This document shows, in pieces, positions 20,998 to 32,439 of a stretch of DNA of 64,000 bases. The stretch is from Adineta steineri (taxonomy: Eukaryota > Rotifera > Eurotatoria > Adinetida > Adinetidae). The notes under the pieces were generated by a model, which searched no databases, was not told the origin of the DNA, and saw only the letters and a list, made by a program, of their open reading frames with translations. Both the position numbers and the translations under genes were made by a program. The number at the start of each line of letters is the position of its first letter. The first letter of the stretch is position 1. Location: positions 656,533-720,532 of the forward strand of contig CAJNOI010000012.1 in the NCBI GenBank assembly GCA_905250115.1. Reading direction: 5' to 3'.

Positions 20998-22158
20998 TCA
21001 ATGCGGTTCATCACTGACATCAACTGAACGATCAATAGCACCAACCAATGCTTTCACAACATATTCGCCATGCGAGAAAGGATAGTTAGCTCCACTGTGT
21101 TCAAGAATCCTTTGCTTTTCTGTCTCATAATCATTGGTAACATCAACATTTTGCATTATTTGATCCCACTTTTTCATGCGCTCGACACAACTAGGATCAT
21201 CAGTACATAGTAAAAAGGAAATATGGGTGGTTTTGGCATTTCGCTCTTCTTGCATGAGACGTTCAAGTTCTTCTGGATTTTCTTTTTCATGTTCATCGGT
21301 GGACAGTCCATCTGTTGCTACGAAAACTAATAACTTTTTATCACGCCCACGACGTGCTAGTTCTGATTGGAAGATTTTTTTCAAAACAGGCACCATAGGT
21401 GTCAAGCCACTTGGAGGTTCACTAAATGCTTGTTCAACAGTTCTCGGTTCTCTCACTCCAAGCAATTTTTCCCTGTTCAGGAAGTAAATATCAACACCGT
21501 TCGAATCGTATCTAACACCAATATCAAGTACAATTTTAACGAAATCGCGTAGTTCGTCCCACCGAGTGCGCTCAGTATCATCAACTTCTGTTCTCATTGA
21601 ACCAGAATCATCGCACACAATCACGATTTCATAATCTCGAAGTCCTCGAAGATGATTCGCCGTTTCCGGTAATATTTTATATTTACGAGAAATTTCGCAA
21701 ATGATAGCGTTGTCTATAAAATTACAGATCAATATCAAATTTATAAACATATCATATAAAGAATATCATTTAACAGGAAACTATTAGATTTATAGAGATA
21801 AGAATGATCAAATGATTAACTACTAGTTATTCGAATAATACGCAATTTTATTTCTCATTCTAACTACATGCACTATCGTTCTTAGGGAGTTATTTTACTT
21901 CAGAAATGCACATACCGCTACTTATTTGTCGTTGTAGTGATATGTCGCCAGATTGATTGAGTTCATTTATTTCGCTTGCTGACATACCCGTGCCTACAAT
22001 GAAAAAACCACACAAAACAAAGAAAACATGTCGACAAAAAAGCCATCTTCACATTTACCGGTGCTATTCAAAGTTTGCTCAATTGTGTCATTATTAGTCG
22101 AATTAGAAGGGTTTGTATTCCTATTAGTATTTAAATGTTGTTGTCTGTTCGATGGCAT
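20998..22158 (-). CDS. VWA-domain protein (MIDAS intact)
   Basis: Three exons on the minus strand: 22059-22158, 21916-21993 and 20998-21713, joined by GT-AG introns of 65 and 202 bp; both joins keep frame (phase 1) and give 297 aa. The first two exons encode a polar, Asn/Ser/Gln-rich leader. The last exon is a von Willebrand factor A domain: YEIVIVCDDSGSM carries the metal-binding DxSxS motif, PSGLTPMVP gives the conserved Thr, and LLVFVATDGLSTD the third metal-site Asp. No signal peptide is seen, so an intracellular protein is inferred, like the VWA proteins common in protists and bdelloids. Function unknown; divalent-cation-dependent protein binding is the family role. Start chosen at the ATG at 22158 because it opens the first spliced exon. 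Confidence 0.75.
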
Positions 22159-22225
22159 TTCGCTATTTTATTCTATGAATAAATACAAAACTACATATAT
22201 TTAATGTAATGTAATACTTCTTAGT

Positions 22226-22262
22226 GATTGAGGGAGGTGGGTGAGTGTACTGGATATGAGTG
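22226..22262. repeat. Half hairpin (G-rich only)
   Basis: GAGGGAGGTGGGTGAGTG is present without a clear C-rich partner; it is probably a decayed copy. Confidence 0.35.
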
Positions 22263-22628
22263 TCTATATGGTAGGCCAAAAATTATTGTTGGAAGTAGTG
22301 TTTTTCAATATGTTTTGATATTCACAATTTCATCATCAAATTGTTATAATGTGAAAATTTCCAAGGTTTTCGATTAGATAAAAGTAGAAAGGAAGAACAG
22401 AACGAAAATGAAAAGAAGTGAAGTTATAATCGAGATCTTTACAAGGGTCTACTGCACCATAAAAAGAAAGAAAGAAAAAGCAATCTTCTATAAAAAAAAA
22501 CTTGATAAATTCACTGAAGAGCTATGCAAATATATAGTTGGAAGAAAAAAAAATGTTCTGCCTTGCTTAGCGGTGACAAGTTATCTTTGCTTTACCAGAT
22601 AACAGGTAGCTGATATAATGAATATAAC

Positions 22629-22686
22629 AAGGGTATGAATCTGAGTCTGGATATGCGAGAAGTACAACACCCATACCCACACCCTT
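22629..22686. repeat. Telomere-like hairpin
   Basis: AAGGGTATGAATCTGAGTCT faces CAACACCCATACCCACACCC. Confidence 0.55.
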
Positions 22687-22918
22687 CGTAATCATAAACT
22701 TTTCAATAGCTAATATATGTATATTAATCTGTTATAGATTCCCTCGGAAAAATATCATTAGAAACGTAATTCAAAAAAGAACATCGATTTTTCAGTTGAA
22801 TAATATTAGAAGACAAGATATGTATTTATTTAATTATGAAATAATTAATTAAAATTATAAATTAAAAATATTTTTGTTTTTTAGTTCAATGTTCGTTTTT
22901 TGATTGTGTGTATTTACA

Positions 22919-24484
22919 TCAATCGTTGCGTGTTGATTTATTTGTTGAGTTTGCGAAGCAAATTTCGATTTTTTTTCGTATATTTTGACCATATTTATAA
23001 AAAATCAATGGAAATGGTAAACAAATCAATGTTAAAAATGCTGGTATAGATGTAGCCCAATGAATTCCTAATTTTTCATACATTTGATTTGTAAATAAAA
23101 GAAAAACTGATCCAAAAATATATCGTGTTATCATATTAGCTGCAAATGCTGAAGCTGTATATATTGTATAGGTATCAATTAAATAATTAAAAACACCAAC
23201 AAAAATAGAAGTCATACCGAAACCAAAAGGTACACTTGCAATAACTGAAACAATCCAATGAATAGATGGAGAATTAGTCCAAGCAAACCAAAATAATCCA
23301 ATAGGTAAACAAATAGAACCAACTATAGCGGGTGGAAGACGAGTTTCAGGTAAAGGACATTGTGGATTATATTTATTTGTTGTATAATTATATCTAATAT
23401 TATCTAATATTGTATAAATAGTTGCAAGAATAATTCCAATTAAAACTCCAATAAAAGGTAATTCACCAATTCCTTCACTCCAATTTCGTTTATCTTGATA
23501 AACAATTGGAAAAGCATCAAGAAACATATGAAGAATTCCAAAAATAATTGCTGTATAAATTGAAAGAAGAAAAACAATTGGTTCACGAAATAAAAGAATC
23601 CATGGACGTGAAAGAGAATTTTTAAAAAGTTTAACAAATTTTATCTCGCTTTTTTCTTCGAATTTTGAACGATAAATTTTTCCTGTTACATTTCTTAATT
23701 TTTTTGCTCTTTTACGTAGAATAACTGGACTATATGTTTCGGATAAAAATAAACAAATAATTATCCATATTATTCCACTAGAAATAGTCATTAGTCCTTC
23801 AACCCAACGCCATCCAATTGTTTCACCTACAAATCCTCCAACAATTGGTCCAATTATAATACCTAAAAATGTTGATCCAACAAATATTGATAAAGGAATA
23901 CCACGTTCAGATCCTTCAAATAAATCAGCAATAACACCTCCAGAATTTGCCATTGATGAAGCAGCAAATGATCCGGCAAAGAATCGAAGTATAATTAATG
24001 TCCAAATATTTTGTGATGCTACTGTACCACCAATAAATGTAACTAATCCACCATAAGTTATTATGAAGAGTAATCGTCGACCAAAAATTTCGGAAAATGG
24101 TGCCCAAAATAAAGGTGTTATTGAAAAACTAAGAGTAAATAATGATAGACCAAGTATAATTAATTCATCACTTGCATGAAATTCTTCTTTAAGTTCTTTA
24201 AATGGACCAATATAAGCTGAAGAAATAAATATTATTACAAATGTTGCACTGTTTACAATCAATGTTAGAAACCATTTATAGAAATTCATCCATTTCTTAG
24301 GATTTTCTGGATCAAAACTAAGCCAATCAATTATAAATGGACTATTTTCATTTCCATCACCTTTATATTTTTCTTGTAAAAGTGTTTTAATTCCTAATTG
24401 TTTAACTTTCCATGGAAACCATGATACAATTATATCATTTTCGAATTCATTATGAGATCCATTTTTTAATAAATCATTTAACAT
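22919..24484 (-). CDS. Fungal-type DHA1 MFS drug/polyamine transporter
   Basis: 521 aa, single exon; the first true ATG is at 24484. Twelve hydrophobic segments are visible. The N-terminal half has the MFS motif A region APFSEIFGRRLLF and GSFAASSMANSGGVIADLF; the C-terminal half has PETRLPPAIVGSICLPIGLF, SVPFGFGMTSIFVGVFNYLI, and ASAFAANMITRYIFG with QMYEKLGIHWATSIPAF. These C-terminal signatures are diagnostic of the fungal DHA1 (TPO/FLR1-type) group, not of animal SLC22 or SV2 proteins. Predicted role: proton-driven export of polyamines or xenobiotics at the plasma membrane. The absence of introns in a genome that otherwise splices, and the fungal signatures, point to horizontal transfer. 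Substrate unknown. Confidence 0.85.
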   Translation of the reverse strand: MLNDLLKNGSHNEFENDIIVSWFPWKVKQLGIKTLLQEKYKGDGNENSPFIIDWLSFDPENPKKWMNFYKWFLTLIVNSATFVIIFISSAYIGPFKELKEEFHASDELIILGLSLFTLSFSITPLFWAPFSEIFGRRLLFIITYGGLVTFIGGTVASQNIWTLIILRFFAGSFAASSMANSGGVIADLFEGSERGIPLSIFVGSTFLGIIIGPIVGGFVGETIGWRWVEGLMTISSGIIWIIICLFLSETYSPVILRKRAKKLRNVTGKIYRSKFEEKSEIKFVKLFKNSLSRPWILLFREPIVFLLSIYTAIIFGILHMFLDAFPIVYQDKRNWSEGIGELPFIGVLIGIILATIYTILDNIRYNYTTNKYNPQCPLPETRLPPAIVGSICLPIGLFWFAWTNSPSIHWIVSVIASVPFGFGMTSIFVGVFNYLIDTYTIYTASAFAANMITRYIFGSVFLLFTNQMYEKLGIHWATSIPAFLTLICLPFPLIFYKYGQNIRKKIEICFANSTNKSTRND

Positions 24485-24496
24485 ATTCAAATTCAA

Positions 24497-25095
24497 TAAA
24501 TAAAATAAACAATAATTGATGATAAATAGTTATCTTATTTCTGTGTAAAATAACATAAATATCTGTATTCTTATATACTCTCACAAATATTTGCAGAAGA
24601 AAAGGTCGTGCGTTGGCGTATGTACATACATGTACATACATGTACAAAACTATCACCTGGATTTTCTTTTATTAATCAATCACAAATTTCAATTCTTTTT
24701 TTTTATCAAATATTTATATACGATGTTCAACTGAATTAAATAAAGATAAAACAAACATCAATTAAGATAAATTTTTCATGTATTTCACTCTCTTTTTTGA
24801 TCGTTACTCTTTTTTTTACAGTAAAAAATTCTGTAATTTCATTTTTATTTAGATTTTTACGAAATTTGAAAATAAAAACTAAAATAATCGTTATGATTTA
24901 ATCTTATTTTATAAGTTTTATGAGAAAAAAACAACTAAGGATACTTATGATGACTAGAAAAAAGCTGAGTCATTTTGTCTAATTGACGGTTGATGAAGCA
25001 TAACTGTACTTGATTTATTCATTCTTTTTCGTTTATACTTGTTATTATTCGATAAATATCCTTCGAAAAAAAACGTGATATATTAAATAAAACAA
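24497..25095. other. Intergenic between divergent genes
   Basis: A divergent promoter region for the transporter (minus) and the nuclear receptor (plus). TACATACATGTACATACATG at about 24624 is a short dyad repeat; nothing else recognised. Confidence 0.4.
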
Positions 25096-26892
25096 ATGGA
25101 TAATGAAAATAGAGTGATAATTCTAACATCAAATGAAGATTTAATTAATCAATTATCGGCAAATAAAATTCCAGATACACATACAATTAATTTCAATTAT
25201 CTTGATAATTTATCTCAACTTGTTTGTATTCATTTTTAAATAAAGAACAAAATTTATGTTTTTATTTTCTTAATAGAATTCAAAAATTGATAAATTCAAT
25301 GATCGTATTTGTGTTATTTGTCGTAATGTTGCTATTGGATATAATTATGATGTACTTACTTGTGCTTCATGTCGAATATTTTTTTATCGAAATCAAAATC
25401 AAAGAGTAATGAAATTTTTATTTATTAATCTTAAATTAATTGAAGATTAGTTTTTTTTAGAACAAATTAAAATGTTTATTACGTCAAGGTCAATGTTCAA
25501 TAGATTATAAACATGATCGAAAATGTCCACGATGTCGATTGGATCGTTGTTTTCAAGTGGGAATGAGAAAAGATCTTAGAATTAATCATCAACAAAAACG
25601 ACATATTTCATCAAAATCTGTTTCACAACCAACTCATACGACTGATAATGTAAGATTTTCTTATACTTTAATTCTACACAATGGGTAAATGCAGATTTGG
25701 AATCTTTAGCATTTTCCATTGAAATTAGTTGATTTCGTACTATCAAAGTAATTGTAACATTTAAACACAAAACGTTACTAAGAACATGCTCAAAAAGTAC
25801 TGAGGATGCTCATGGTTCCAAATCTGCGTTTTATTCTTGACTCTACAACCGGGTTCATTAGAACAAATACACATTTATATCATATACTTTACTTTTGGCA
25901 TCGATCCTGATGAACGAAAGCTCATATAAATCGTAGTTAGATTGTTGAGTAAATCAGTTTATCTTTTTTAAATTTTGTATCGAAAAAAGAAAAGTTAGAG
26001 ATGTCCGGAGTTTCATTCCTTAAATAACTCGAAATCCGACTAAAAAATCATTTTTGTGCATTATTTATTATTGAATTTGTTATTTAAATAGTTAATGATG
26101 GATATTGTTAAAGAAGATGATATTATTTTGATTTGTGATAATAAAAATGAATTGTTATCTGCTGAAGATTTGTTAATAATTGAAAATATTCGTTCATCAT
26201 TTGTATTAATATTTCAAGATCATAATAATCAATGTTCATGTGTTGATATATCAAATCGTATATGTGCTCTTGTATCTTGGTCACAATTTGCAAGTCGAAA
26301 TATATTAGATTCTATTAAATTTTTTCGTAAAATAAATCAATTTGAACAATTAAATATTGATGATCGATTTATTTTAATAAAATATAATATTTTTTCACTT
26401 TTTTTAATATTAAAATGTTTTTATTTTAAACGATCAAATGATTGTTGTTCATATGATAATAATCAACTTGCAGAAAAACATCGACAATTCTTTCTATTAT
26501 GTGGAGATTCATATGGTATACGTGATATGTTTGTTAATTTAATTCATTCACTTGTTAAAATAACTGAACAAGATCCAATATTTTTATCATTTTTATTAAT
26601 AATTCTTTTATTTAGTCAAGGTTTATCAATGAATGAAAATGAACCAACTTTAAAAGATTCATTAATTGTTAATCAATTTCAATCTTATTATATTGAATTA
26701 CTTTGGAAATATTTAATTAATAAACAAGGTGAAATTAAAACTTGGAAATGTTTTACTCATTTAATTACAATTATTATTCGAATTCAATCAGTTGGAAAAA
26801 TAATTCGAGAATTTTTTCGTATACAATCAATTACATCAGACGTTATGGATCAAATTGAACCACTTGTGCATACTCTTCTACTTATTCAATAA
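25096..26892 (+). CDS. Divergent nuclear hormone receptor
   Basis: Four exons: 25096-25221, 25277-25405, 25461-25649 and 26092-26892, giving 414 aa; all splice sites are GT-AG and all joins phase 0. Exons 2 and 3 encode a two-zinc-finger receptor DNA-binding domain: Cys54, Cys57, Cys71 and Cys74 in the first finger (CVIC...CASCRIFF) and Cys90, Cys97, Cys107 and Cys110 in the second (KCPRCRLDRCFQVGM). Both fingers are complete; the P-box CASCR replaces the usual CEGCK. The second finger has six instead of five residues between its first two cysteines. The last exon is alpha-helical and fits a very divergent ligand-binding domain. It is predicted to be a nuclear DNA-binding transcription factor; subfamily and ligand cannot be given. 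The third intron is unusually long (442 bp) and holds a foldback element. Confidence 0.8.
25686..25831. repeat. Foldback element inside nuclear-receptor intron 3
   Basis: The arm AATGCAGATTTGGAA at 25688-25702 is matched in inverse orientation by TTCCAAATCTGCGTT at 25816-25830. It lengthens an intron that would otherwise be of normal size. Confidence 0.55.
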
Positions 26893-27768
26893 TTTCATTT
26901 TTTATTTATTTAACAAATGAAATAATTTATCAGAAACATTTTTTTTCATTAAATATTTCCTCTTATATCAAATTAATAAAATACATTTACTCAAATAATT
27001 AAAATTATTCAAATCAACACATTTGGACATTGTTGATCAACCCCATTGAATTATATATCAATTGAAAGAACTCAAGTTCACCAATCCGATAGTCGGATTG
27101 TATTGGATTTTTATAAAATCGATGAAATCCCACACGAGTTGTGGCGGATCCCTAATAATGTCCCCAGACATTAATTAGTAACCAATTAGTAAAATAGAAT
27201 TTTACGGTCGAATTTCTATGTAGATTTATTGTCCGGAATCCGATTGTATCCGGTATTGGATTTATTAATCTGAGAACACGCTAAAATTTATATTTTGATA
27301 CTATTTTCACTGAATTTTCATTGAATTTTTGAAGCAAAAAACTATTAACAAAGTAAATTATTTTATGATTGTTGATTCAATAATTGACCGTATTATAGTC
27401 TACTTACTGTCAGAATGAATTAATAGGAAAAATATGCTTTTTTCATAGTATTGATGATTTTTGATTATTAATGAGCCTTTTTAATAGAGTACAGTAGAAT
27501 CTATAACAGAACTGATGTCACATTTAGAGTCAGCGTCGAAAACTGAGTTGTCAGTGAGAGCGAGAGCACAGTTCAAAAAGAAACAAATATCTACATTTTC
27601 AAGAGAACGAGAATTTTTTCATCAAGATATTTATATTATTTAAGAGCAATGTTACTCAAGAATGAAATCGAAGAATGATGATATTATACAGCAATGATAA
27701 CATAGAAGGACAATAAATAGTAAAAGAATTGTGGCTATCGACACACATGCTTCTTGCCATAGTTTAGT
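26893..27768. other. Intergenic, no gene recognised
   Basis: Contains short dyads such as CCGATAGTCGGATTG near 27086 and scattered TCCGGAATCCGA/TATCCGG words near 27235, suggesting an old element, but no boundaries could be set. Confidence 0.35.
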
Positions 27769-28689
27769 TTAAAATCTTTGAAATGTCACATCAGATACCA
27801 ATGAAGAAATTGTATCGGCTTTATTGGAAAATATGTTACGATGCTTAAATTTTGTGCTCTCATAGGTAAGAAATACCAAAAGACCCGATATATCTATAAG
27901 AAATACTACGCTCAAAATAGCCATCGTTATTCCCGTGCGACTAATATTCATTGCACCTAGTATTATAAGAGCCACAGGGGGACTTAATGTAATCAGAGTC
28001 ACCAAAAAAAATTTTAAACATAGCTTGAGTAAATGCCACTTTTGTAATGAAAAATCAATAATTTTCGTTTCATTCATCTCTCTGCCAGTATGACTCGACT
28101 TCTTTCGCTGTAACACATGAAGTAAAAAACGTAAAAATATATTCACGAACCATCCAAATACTTGAAGTAATCCACCACATAGACCAGTTTGATTTAGTAT
28201 ATCTACAGTTCCTATGTTTTGTTTGATCCAACGATAACAAACGAGACTTCCTAGTGACGTATCAATTCTTGTATCAGATGAATTACAAAAAAAATATGTA
28301 TTATTAATAGTTGTATAACAGTCCATTTCAGCATCCGATGGACATTTACTATTCGGCGCCACATAATGACTAATTAAAATAAGTTCAGAAATGAAAAGAA
28401 CAAATGTTGCTGTTAAGACAGCTGTTGCCATAATAAGTAAGGCCAGAGCAGGTAGAAAACCAAACGTAGTTGCTGGCAAATCAATTTGTACACCATAAAT
28501 ATCAAGAAATTCTCTGCTGTTAGATAGAGTTGCTTCATAGTGTTTAATTGAAAACAATACTTCAATCATACGATAAAATGTTCTAGAACGCCAGCGTATA
28601 AGAAAGAATAAAACAGCAAAGATTACAACAGCCATACCAAAAGATATACTAAAACCAGCAATAATATATTCTTGATGGCTCCAAGTCAT
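27769..28689 (-). CDS. Multipass membrane protein, family not recognised
   Basis: 306 aa, single exon. About five hydrophobic segments: residues roughly 8-32, 75-105, 165-190, 220-245 and 250-275. Between the second and third lies a loop of about 55 residues with five cysteines (KCPSDAEMDCY, FFCNSS, LVCYRW, LCGGL) and several N-glycosylation sites, so this loop is probably outside the cell and disulfide-bonded. The C-terminus is polar and cytoplasmic by the positive-inside rule. The layout recalls tetraspan or channel-like proteins but no signature of any known family is visible. Coding potential is strong (long frame, sensible composition). Confidence 0.6.
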   Translation of the reverse strand: MTWSHQEYIIAGFSISFGMAVVIFAVLFFLIRWRSRTFYRMIEVLFSIKHYEATLSNSREFLDIYGVQIDLPATTFGFLPALALLIMATAVLTATFVLFISELILISHYVAPNSKCPSDAEMDCYTTINNTYFFCNSSDTRIDTSLGSLVCYRWIKQNIGTVDILNQTGLCGGLLQVFGWFVNIFLRFLLHVLQRKKSSHTGREMNETKIIDFSLQKWHLLKLCLKFFLVTLITLSPPVALIILGAMNISRTGITMAILSVVFLIDISGLLVFLTYESTKFKHRNIFSNKADTISSLVSDVTFQRF

Positions 28690-30132
28690 TCTGTATAGTT
28701 ATAAGTTCACGTATAAAATAATTAAGTTAGCAACAGAAAAGATCAAATCTTAAAACAAACGACAATAAAAGTAACTTTTTTTTTCAAAAGTGAATTTTTA
28801 AGAAGAGAAGATTCTATATTCTTCCGATAAATTTACTTTATGTAATTTAATCTGAATAAGCATTATATGAGAGGTCTCTTTCACTTGTAGAAAAAATAAA
28901 ATGCAAATTTATAATACGCAGTTGAAAGCATATATTAAGAAGAAATTTAATCTTTTCTTTTAGTATTAACATACTACTAGATCAGAAGAAACTATAACTC
29001 TATCAATCACTGATGGAAACTTTTCATCTAAATTACATCTGTACAGCTCATACTCATGAGCGAAAGCACTACTTATTTAACTCAAACATGTGAGAAATTA
29101 GAGTTATCATTTTTTGAACGCTTTTTTGTAGGTACCGTTAGTAACTTTCGTGGAACTATTTGGATATACTATCTAATGCCTCATTGGTCATTTCTTAAGG
29201 ATTATTTGGTCGAAAAAAATGTTTTTACATACATATTTATATCTAATAGTACAAATGGAGACATTTATAATAGAAATAAATGTTTAATAAACGAATATGC
29301 AAAGTATTGAGATATTGTTTGAGTCTTTTTAGCAGATTCTTCGATAGCATATCGTCAGAACACAGGCCTAATCTGAATGCTACTGAACTAGTCTAGAACA
29401 TTGATAATTTAGATGAAAGAATTGAATAAGTCATCAACAGAGCTAATTTCTTCTATCTGGTGAAAGATTATTATCTACTAGTACTGACTATCCTAACTAA
29501 AAAAACATCGCTACCCCGAAATCCAATACGACAAACGAAAAGTTTCCATAAAACTACCTAAATGTGACTAGGATATTTGTTCTGAGTCAGAGCCAAGCTA
29601 TCGTGAAACACGGCTATTAAGAAGCTTAATCAACGGTCCATAATCTATATATAAATTCTATGCATTCAAAAAAAAGCTCCGATTGATTGTATCAAAATGC
29701 CATTGTCTTTAACAAATCCTAATATTTGCATAGAAAGGTATCAACCGAAAGTGAATTACGTCTTATCTTAGTGTGGAAAGAAAAAACGTCATAATGACGT
29801 TTTAAATTGAGTTTCATATGTCAATATATTGCCAATTGGTTCGCGATCGAATAAAGAATACAATGTATGTCAAACAAAAAAATGAGACTGATCACGTTAA
29901 TTATGTTTTTTTTCCTAAATTTTTATTTCATAAAGGAGAACTTATTGTTACAACTCAAGTACATGTAGTAATAAAACAATAATAACAACAGTGATATGTC
30001 GTTGTAAAAAAATACGATGTGTTTCAAGATAAATAGTGAATAAAAGATAGAAGACATGCTTTTTTTCTCAACACCAACAAATTCTCGTTAAAGAAATCCC
30101 ACTCACAGCCGTATATATGTGGAAATTAGTAG

Positions 30133-30728
30133 TATTACTTTATTTTTCTTTTACTTTATAACCAAGAATAAAGATTTTTTTTTTCTTATCGAAACGTATT
30201 TTTTTAATTTGTTAAAGCACCTACCAAAAAACTATGATATTAAATAGTTACCTATAATATGGAAATGACGATGATGACAAAAAAGAGCATGAATAAATGT
30301 ATTCTGTTTTTATACAGGGTATTTGCATATGTACTTACTGCATGAAAAACAATATCTTTATCCTTTATTTTAACTTTATTTTTGCAAATAAAGATTACCT
30401 TTATCTTTATCTTTATTTCTTTATCTTTCTTCTTTATAAAACAAGTAACGCTCGTTTAAAGACTCGCTCAGCCCCTTCTCGTAGAAATCGCGTTACTAAA
30501 CAATTACCAAGCTATTGATTCATATAATTATACAAAAGAGAAATCAGATTTGAATTCTTTGCCTCCGATTACCCTTCGGTTAACCCTTATAAAAAAATTC
30601 CTTTCATATCTTTATCTAATTTTTGGGCCAATCAGTGAAGTGCGAACATACAAGCAAGCAGACAATGTATGTTTGCAAGACTCTTCTCTACGAAAAGGAG
30701 AATAAAAAAAGATAAAGTAACACCCCAG
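30133..30728. mobile_element. Possible degenerate relative of the 62931 hAT-like element
   Basis: The left end TTACTTTATTTTTCTTTTAC and right end GATAAAGTAACACCCC match the ends of the clear element at 62931-63133, and the interior shares AATAAAGATT and CTTTATCTTTAT words. The left terminus is poorly preserved, and no target duplication was found. Confidence 0.35.
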
Positions 30729-30777
30729 GGTGTGTGTTGGTGTGGGTATGGTATAAAAACAATACCCACACCCTCAA
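30727..30777. repeat. Telomere-like hairpin
   Basis: AGGGTGTGTGTTGGTGTGGG faces AATACCCACACCCTCAA across a short AT loop. It abuts the end of the hAT-like debris. Confidence 0.65.
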
Positions 30778-31009
30778 AAAATCTATCCTACCCATTCTAC
30801 AGCCTCACTCTCAAAATAAAAACTGTATAAAATGAATTATTTAGTTCGTTTTTTGCTCACATGATAAATATTATTATTCATATTTTAGTACTTTAAATAC
30901 TTTCACTAATTAGATTAGAGTATAGAAGCAGCAGATGTTTATTTTGTTGAAGAAAAAATATTCGAAAGATAATTTAATTATAAAAGTCATATTAAAGTCT
31001 TTGAATGGA

Positions 31010-32359
31010 TTATGTCGCATGCAACTTTTCATGGCTGGATAGTTGCTTATTGATCAATCGTTGAAATGGTTTTTCAACGAAAATGAACCAAATGACAGAT
31101 ATGATGAGACAAATTATGAATACAAGTATTAGGCATATAATTGTTAGAATATCGATTGAGTACCGTGTAGGATCAAATATATGACTGTGAGTCATTATCA
31201 ATTCCAATGCAATTCGACAATGAATTATATATATATAATAACTCAGTTTAGCAAGTGGTGTCCATACAGGATGCGATAAAAATGATCTAATCCATGGACT
31301 ATAGTAAGGATGTGTGGATGGACAAATAGCTGAAAAGAGAATAAATGCTTGGGATATTGAAAATATTTGTCGTAATATGGAAACCATAATTGTTAATACT
31401 ACATCACTGATTTCATTTGGTTCAGTTGGTATCGTCGATATGATCATAAATAGAAAAATGAATGTTAAATAAGTATACTTTTTAATCGTTCCGTAACGAA
31501 TCATAGTGTTATTTTTTGCATTGATTAAATTAAATGCGAGAATAGATCCAATTATAAAACTTGAATATCGACCTGGTATTGACAAGTATATCAGTTCTGC
31601 GAACGATTTTATTGGACTGGGATCAATCACCTTCTCGAATCCCAGTGTGACATTGTATTCATTTGTAACCCAATCAATAAACCGTTGCGGCATTCCTAAT
31701 GCCAAGGCATTATTATGATATACATGCACCAACAAATTCATAGTCTTTGGATTAAAAACAAGCATTACATAAACAATGGACAATATAACAAGTATATATA
31801 ATGCTAAATAAGTTCTCTGATAATTCGATTTGGAGCTGATAACAATATGAAGAATGATGGGTAGTATAATATGCAGTTGCATATCAAGACTGACACTCCA
31901 GAGTATAACAAAACCCCATGACCATTGATCCGTACTAATATAGTTTTGATAAAATAGCCAGAAACTTGTCCAGTTTCCTTGGGATTCACCTAATATCAAC
32001 ATTATTATAGTAATCAGCAAGATTCCCGGCCAATAACGACAGGCACGTTTCATTATATATAAAGGATATTCTTTCAATGAGAAAGAATCTCGATGTTGAA
32101 TGAATTTCAATGTAAGAAGAAAACCAGACAGCATGAAAAATGTTTCCAATAATAATCCTTCAAGAGCTGATAATCTGTATGTATAACTATTCAAGTAAGT
32201 CATCCATTGTATATGTGGATATGGTGGAATAAATGAATTCAATAATTGGCCGATATGTAATGAGATAATAGCTAAACAGGAGATCGAACGCATTCCATTG
32301 ATTGGAGCATATTTTTCTGATTGAAATAATGAGTAGATATCTTCTTTTAACTGCCACAT
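31010..32359 (-). CDS. Acyltransferase-3 (NRF-6/OafA) family membrane protein
   Basis: 449 aa, single exon, about ten hydrophobic segments. The start INGMRSISCLAIISLHIGQL contains the family's conserved R and catalytic-type His in the first membrane helix, followed by ETFFMLSGFLLTLKF, YIMKRACRYWPG and SWGFVILWSVSLDMQLHIILP, which are conserved in 'nose resistant to fluoxetine' and OafA proteins. The C-terminal WFIFVEKPFQRL is also typical. It lacks the extracellular NRF domain that animal members often carry upstream; the chain begins directly with the acyltransferase region. Role: transfer of an acyl group to sugar or lipid in an internal or surface membrane; substrate unknown. Confidence 0.8.
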   Translation of the reverse strand: MWQLKEDIYSLFQSEKYAPINGMRSISCLAIISLHIGQLLNSFIPPYPHIQWMTYLNSYTYRLSALEGLLLETFFMLSGFLLTLKFIQHRDSFSLKEYPLYIMKRACRYWPGILLITIIMLILGESQGNWTSFWLFYQNYISTDQWSWGFVILWSVSLDMQLHIILPIILHIVISSKSNYQRTYLALYILVILSIVYVMLVFNPKTMNLLVHVYHNNALALGMPQRFIDWVTNEYNVTLGFEKVIDPSPIKSFAELIYLSIPGRYSSFIIGSILAFNLINAKNNTMIRYGTIKKYTYLTFIFLFMIISTIPTEPNEISDVVLTIMVSILRQIFSISQAFILFSAICPSTHPYYSPWIRSFLSHPVWTPLAKLSYYIYIIHCRIALELIMTHSHIFDPTRYSIDILTIICLILVFIICLIISVIWFIFVEKPFQRLINKQLSSHEKLHAT

Positions 32360-32439
32360 ATTCGCTTTTGTAAATAAAAAATATATGCGTATTAGTAAAA
32401 ATATAACGTGGTTTCGCTATTAAAATACGAATCAAGAAT

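Larger units (their letters stand above)
28690..31009. other. Long intergenic region with transposon-like debris
   Basis: No gene recognised. The 3' part (about 30133-30728) is rich in AATAAAG/CTTTATT words and ends in AAAGTAACACCCC, resembling the hAT-like element at 62931. A short frame at 29056-29310 has no recognisable content. Confidence 0.4.

Noticed and set aside
29056-29310. Plus-strand 84-codon frame
   Set aside because: No recognisable domain and AT-driven composition; coding status cannot be supported.
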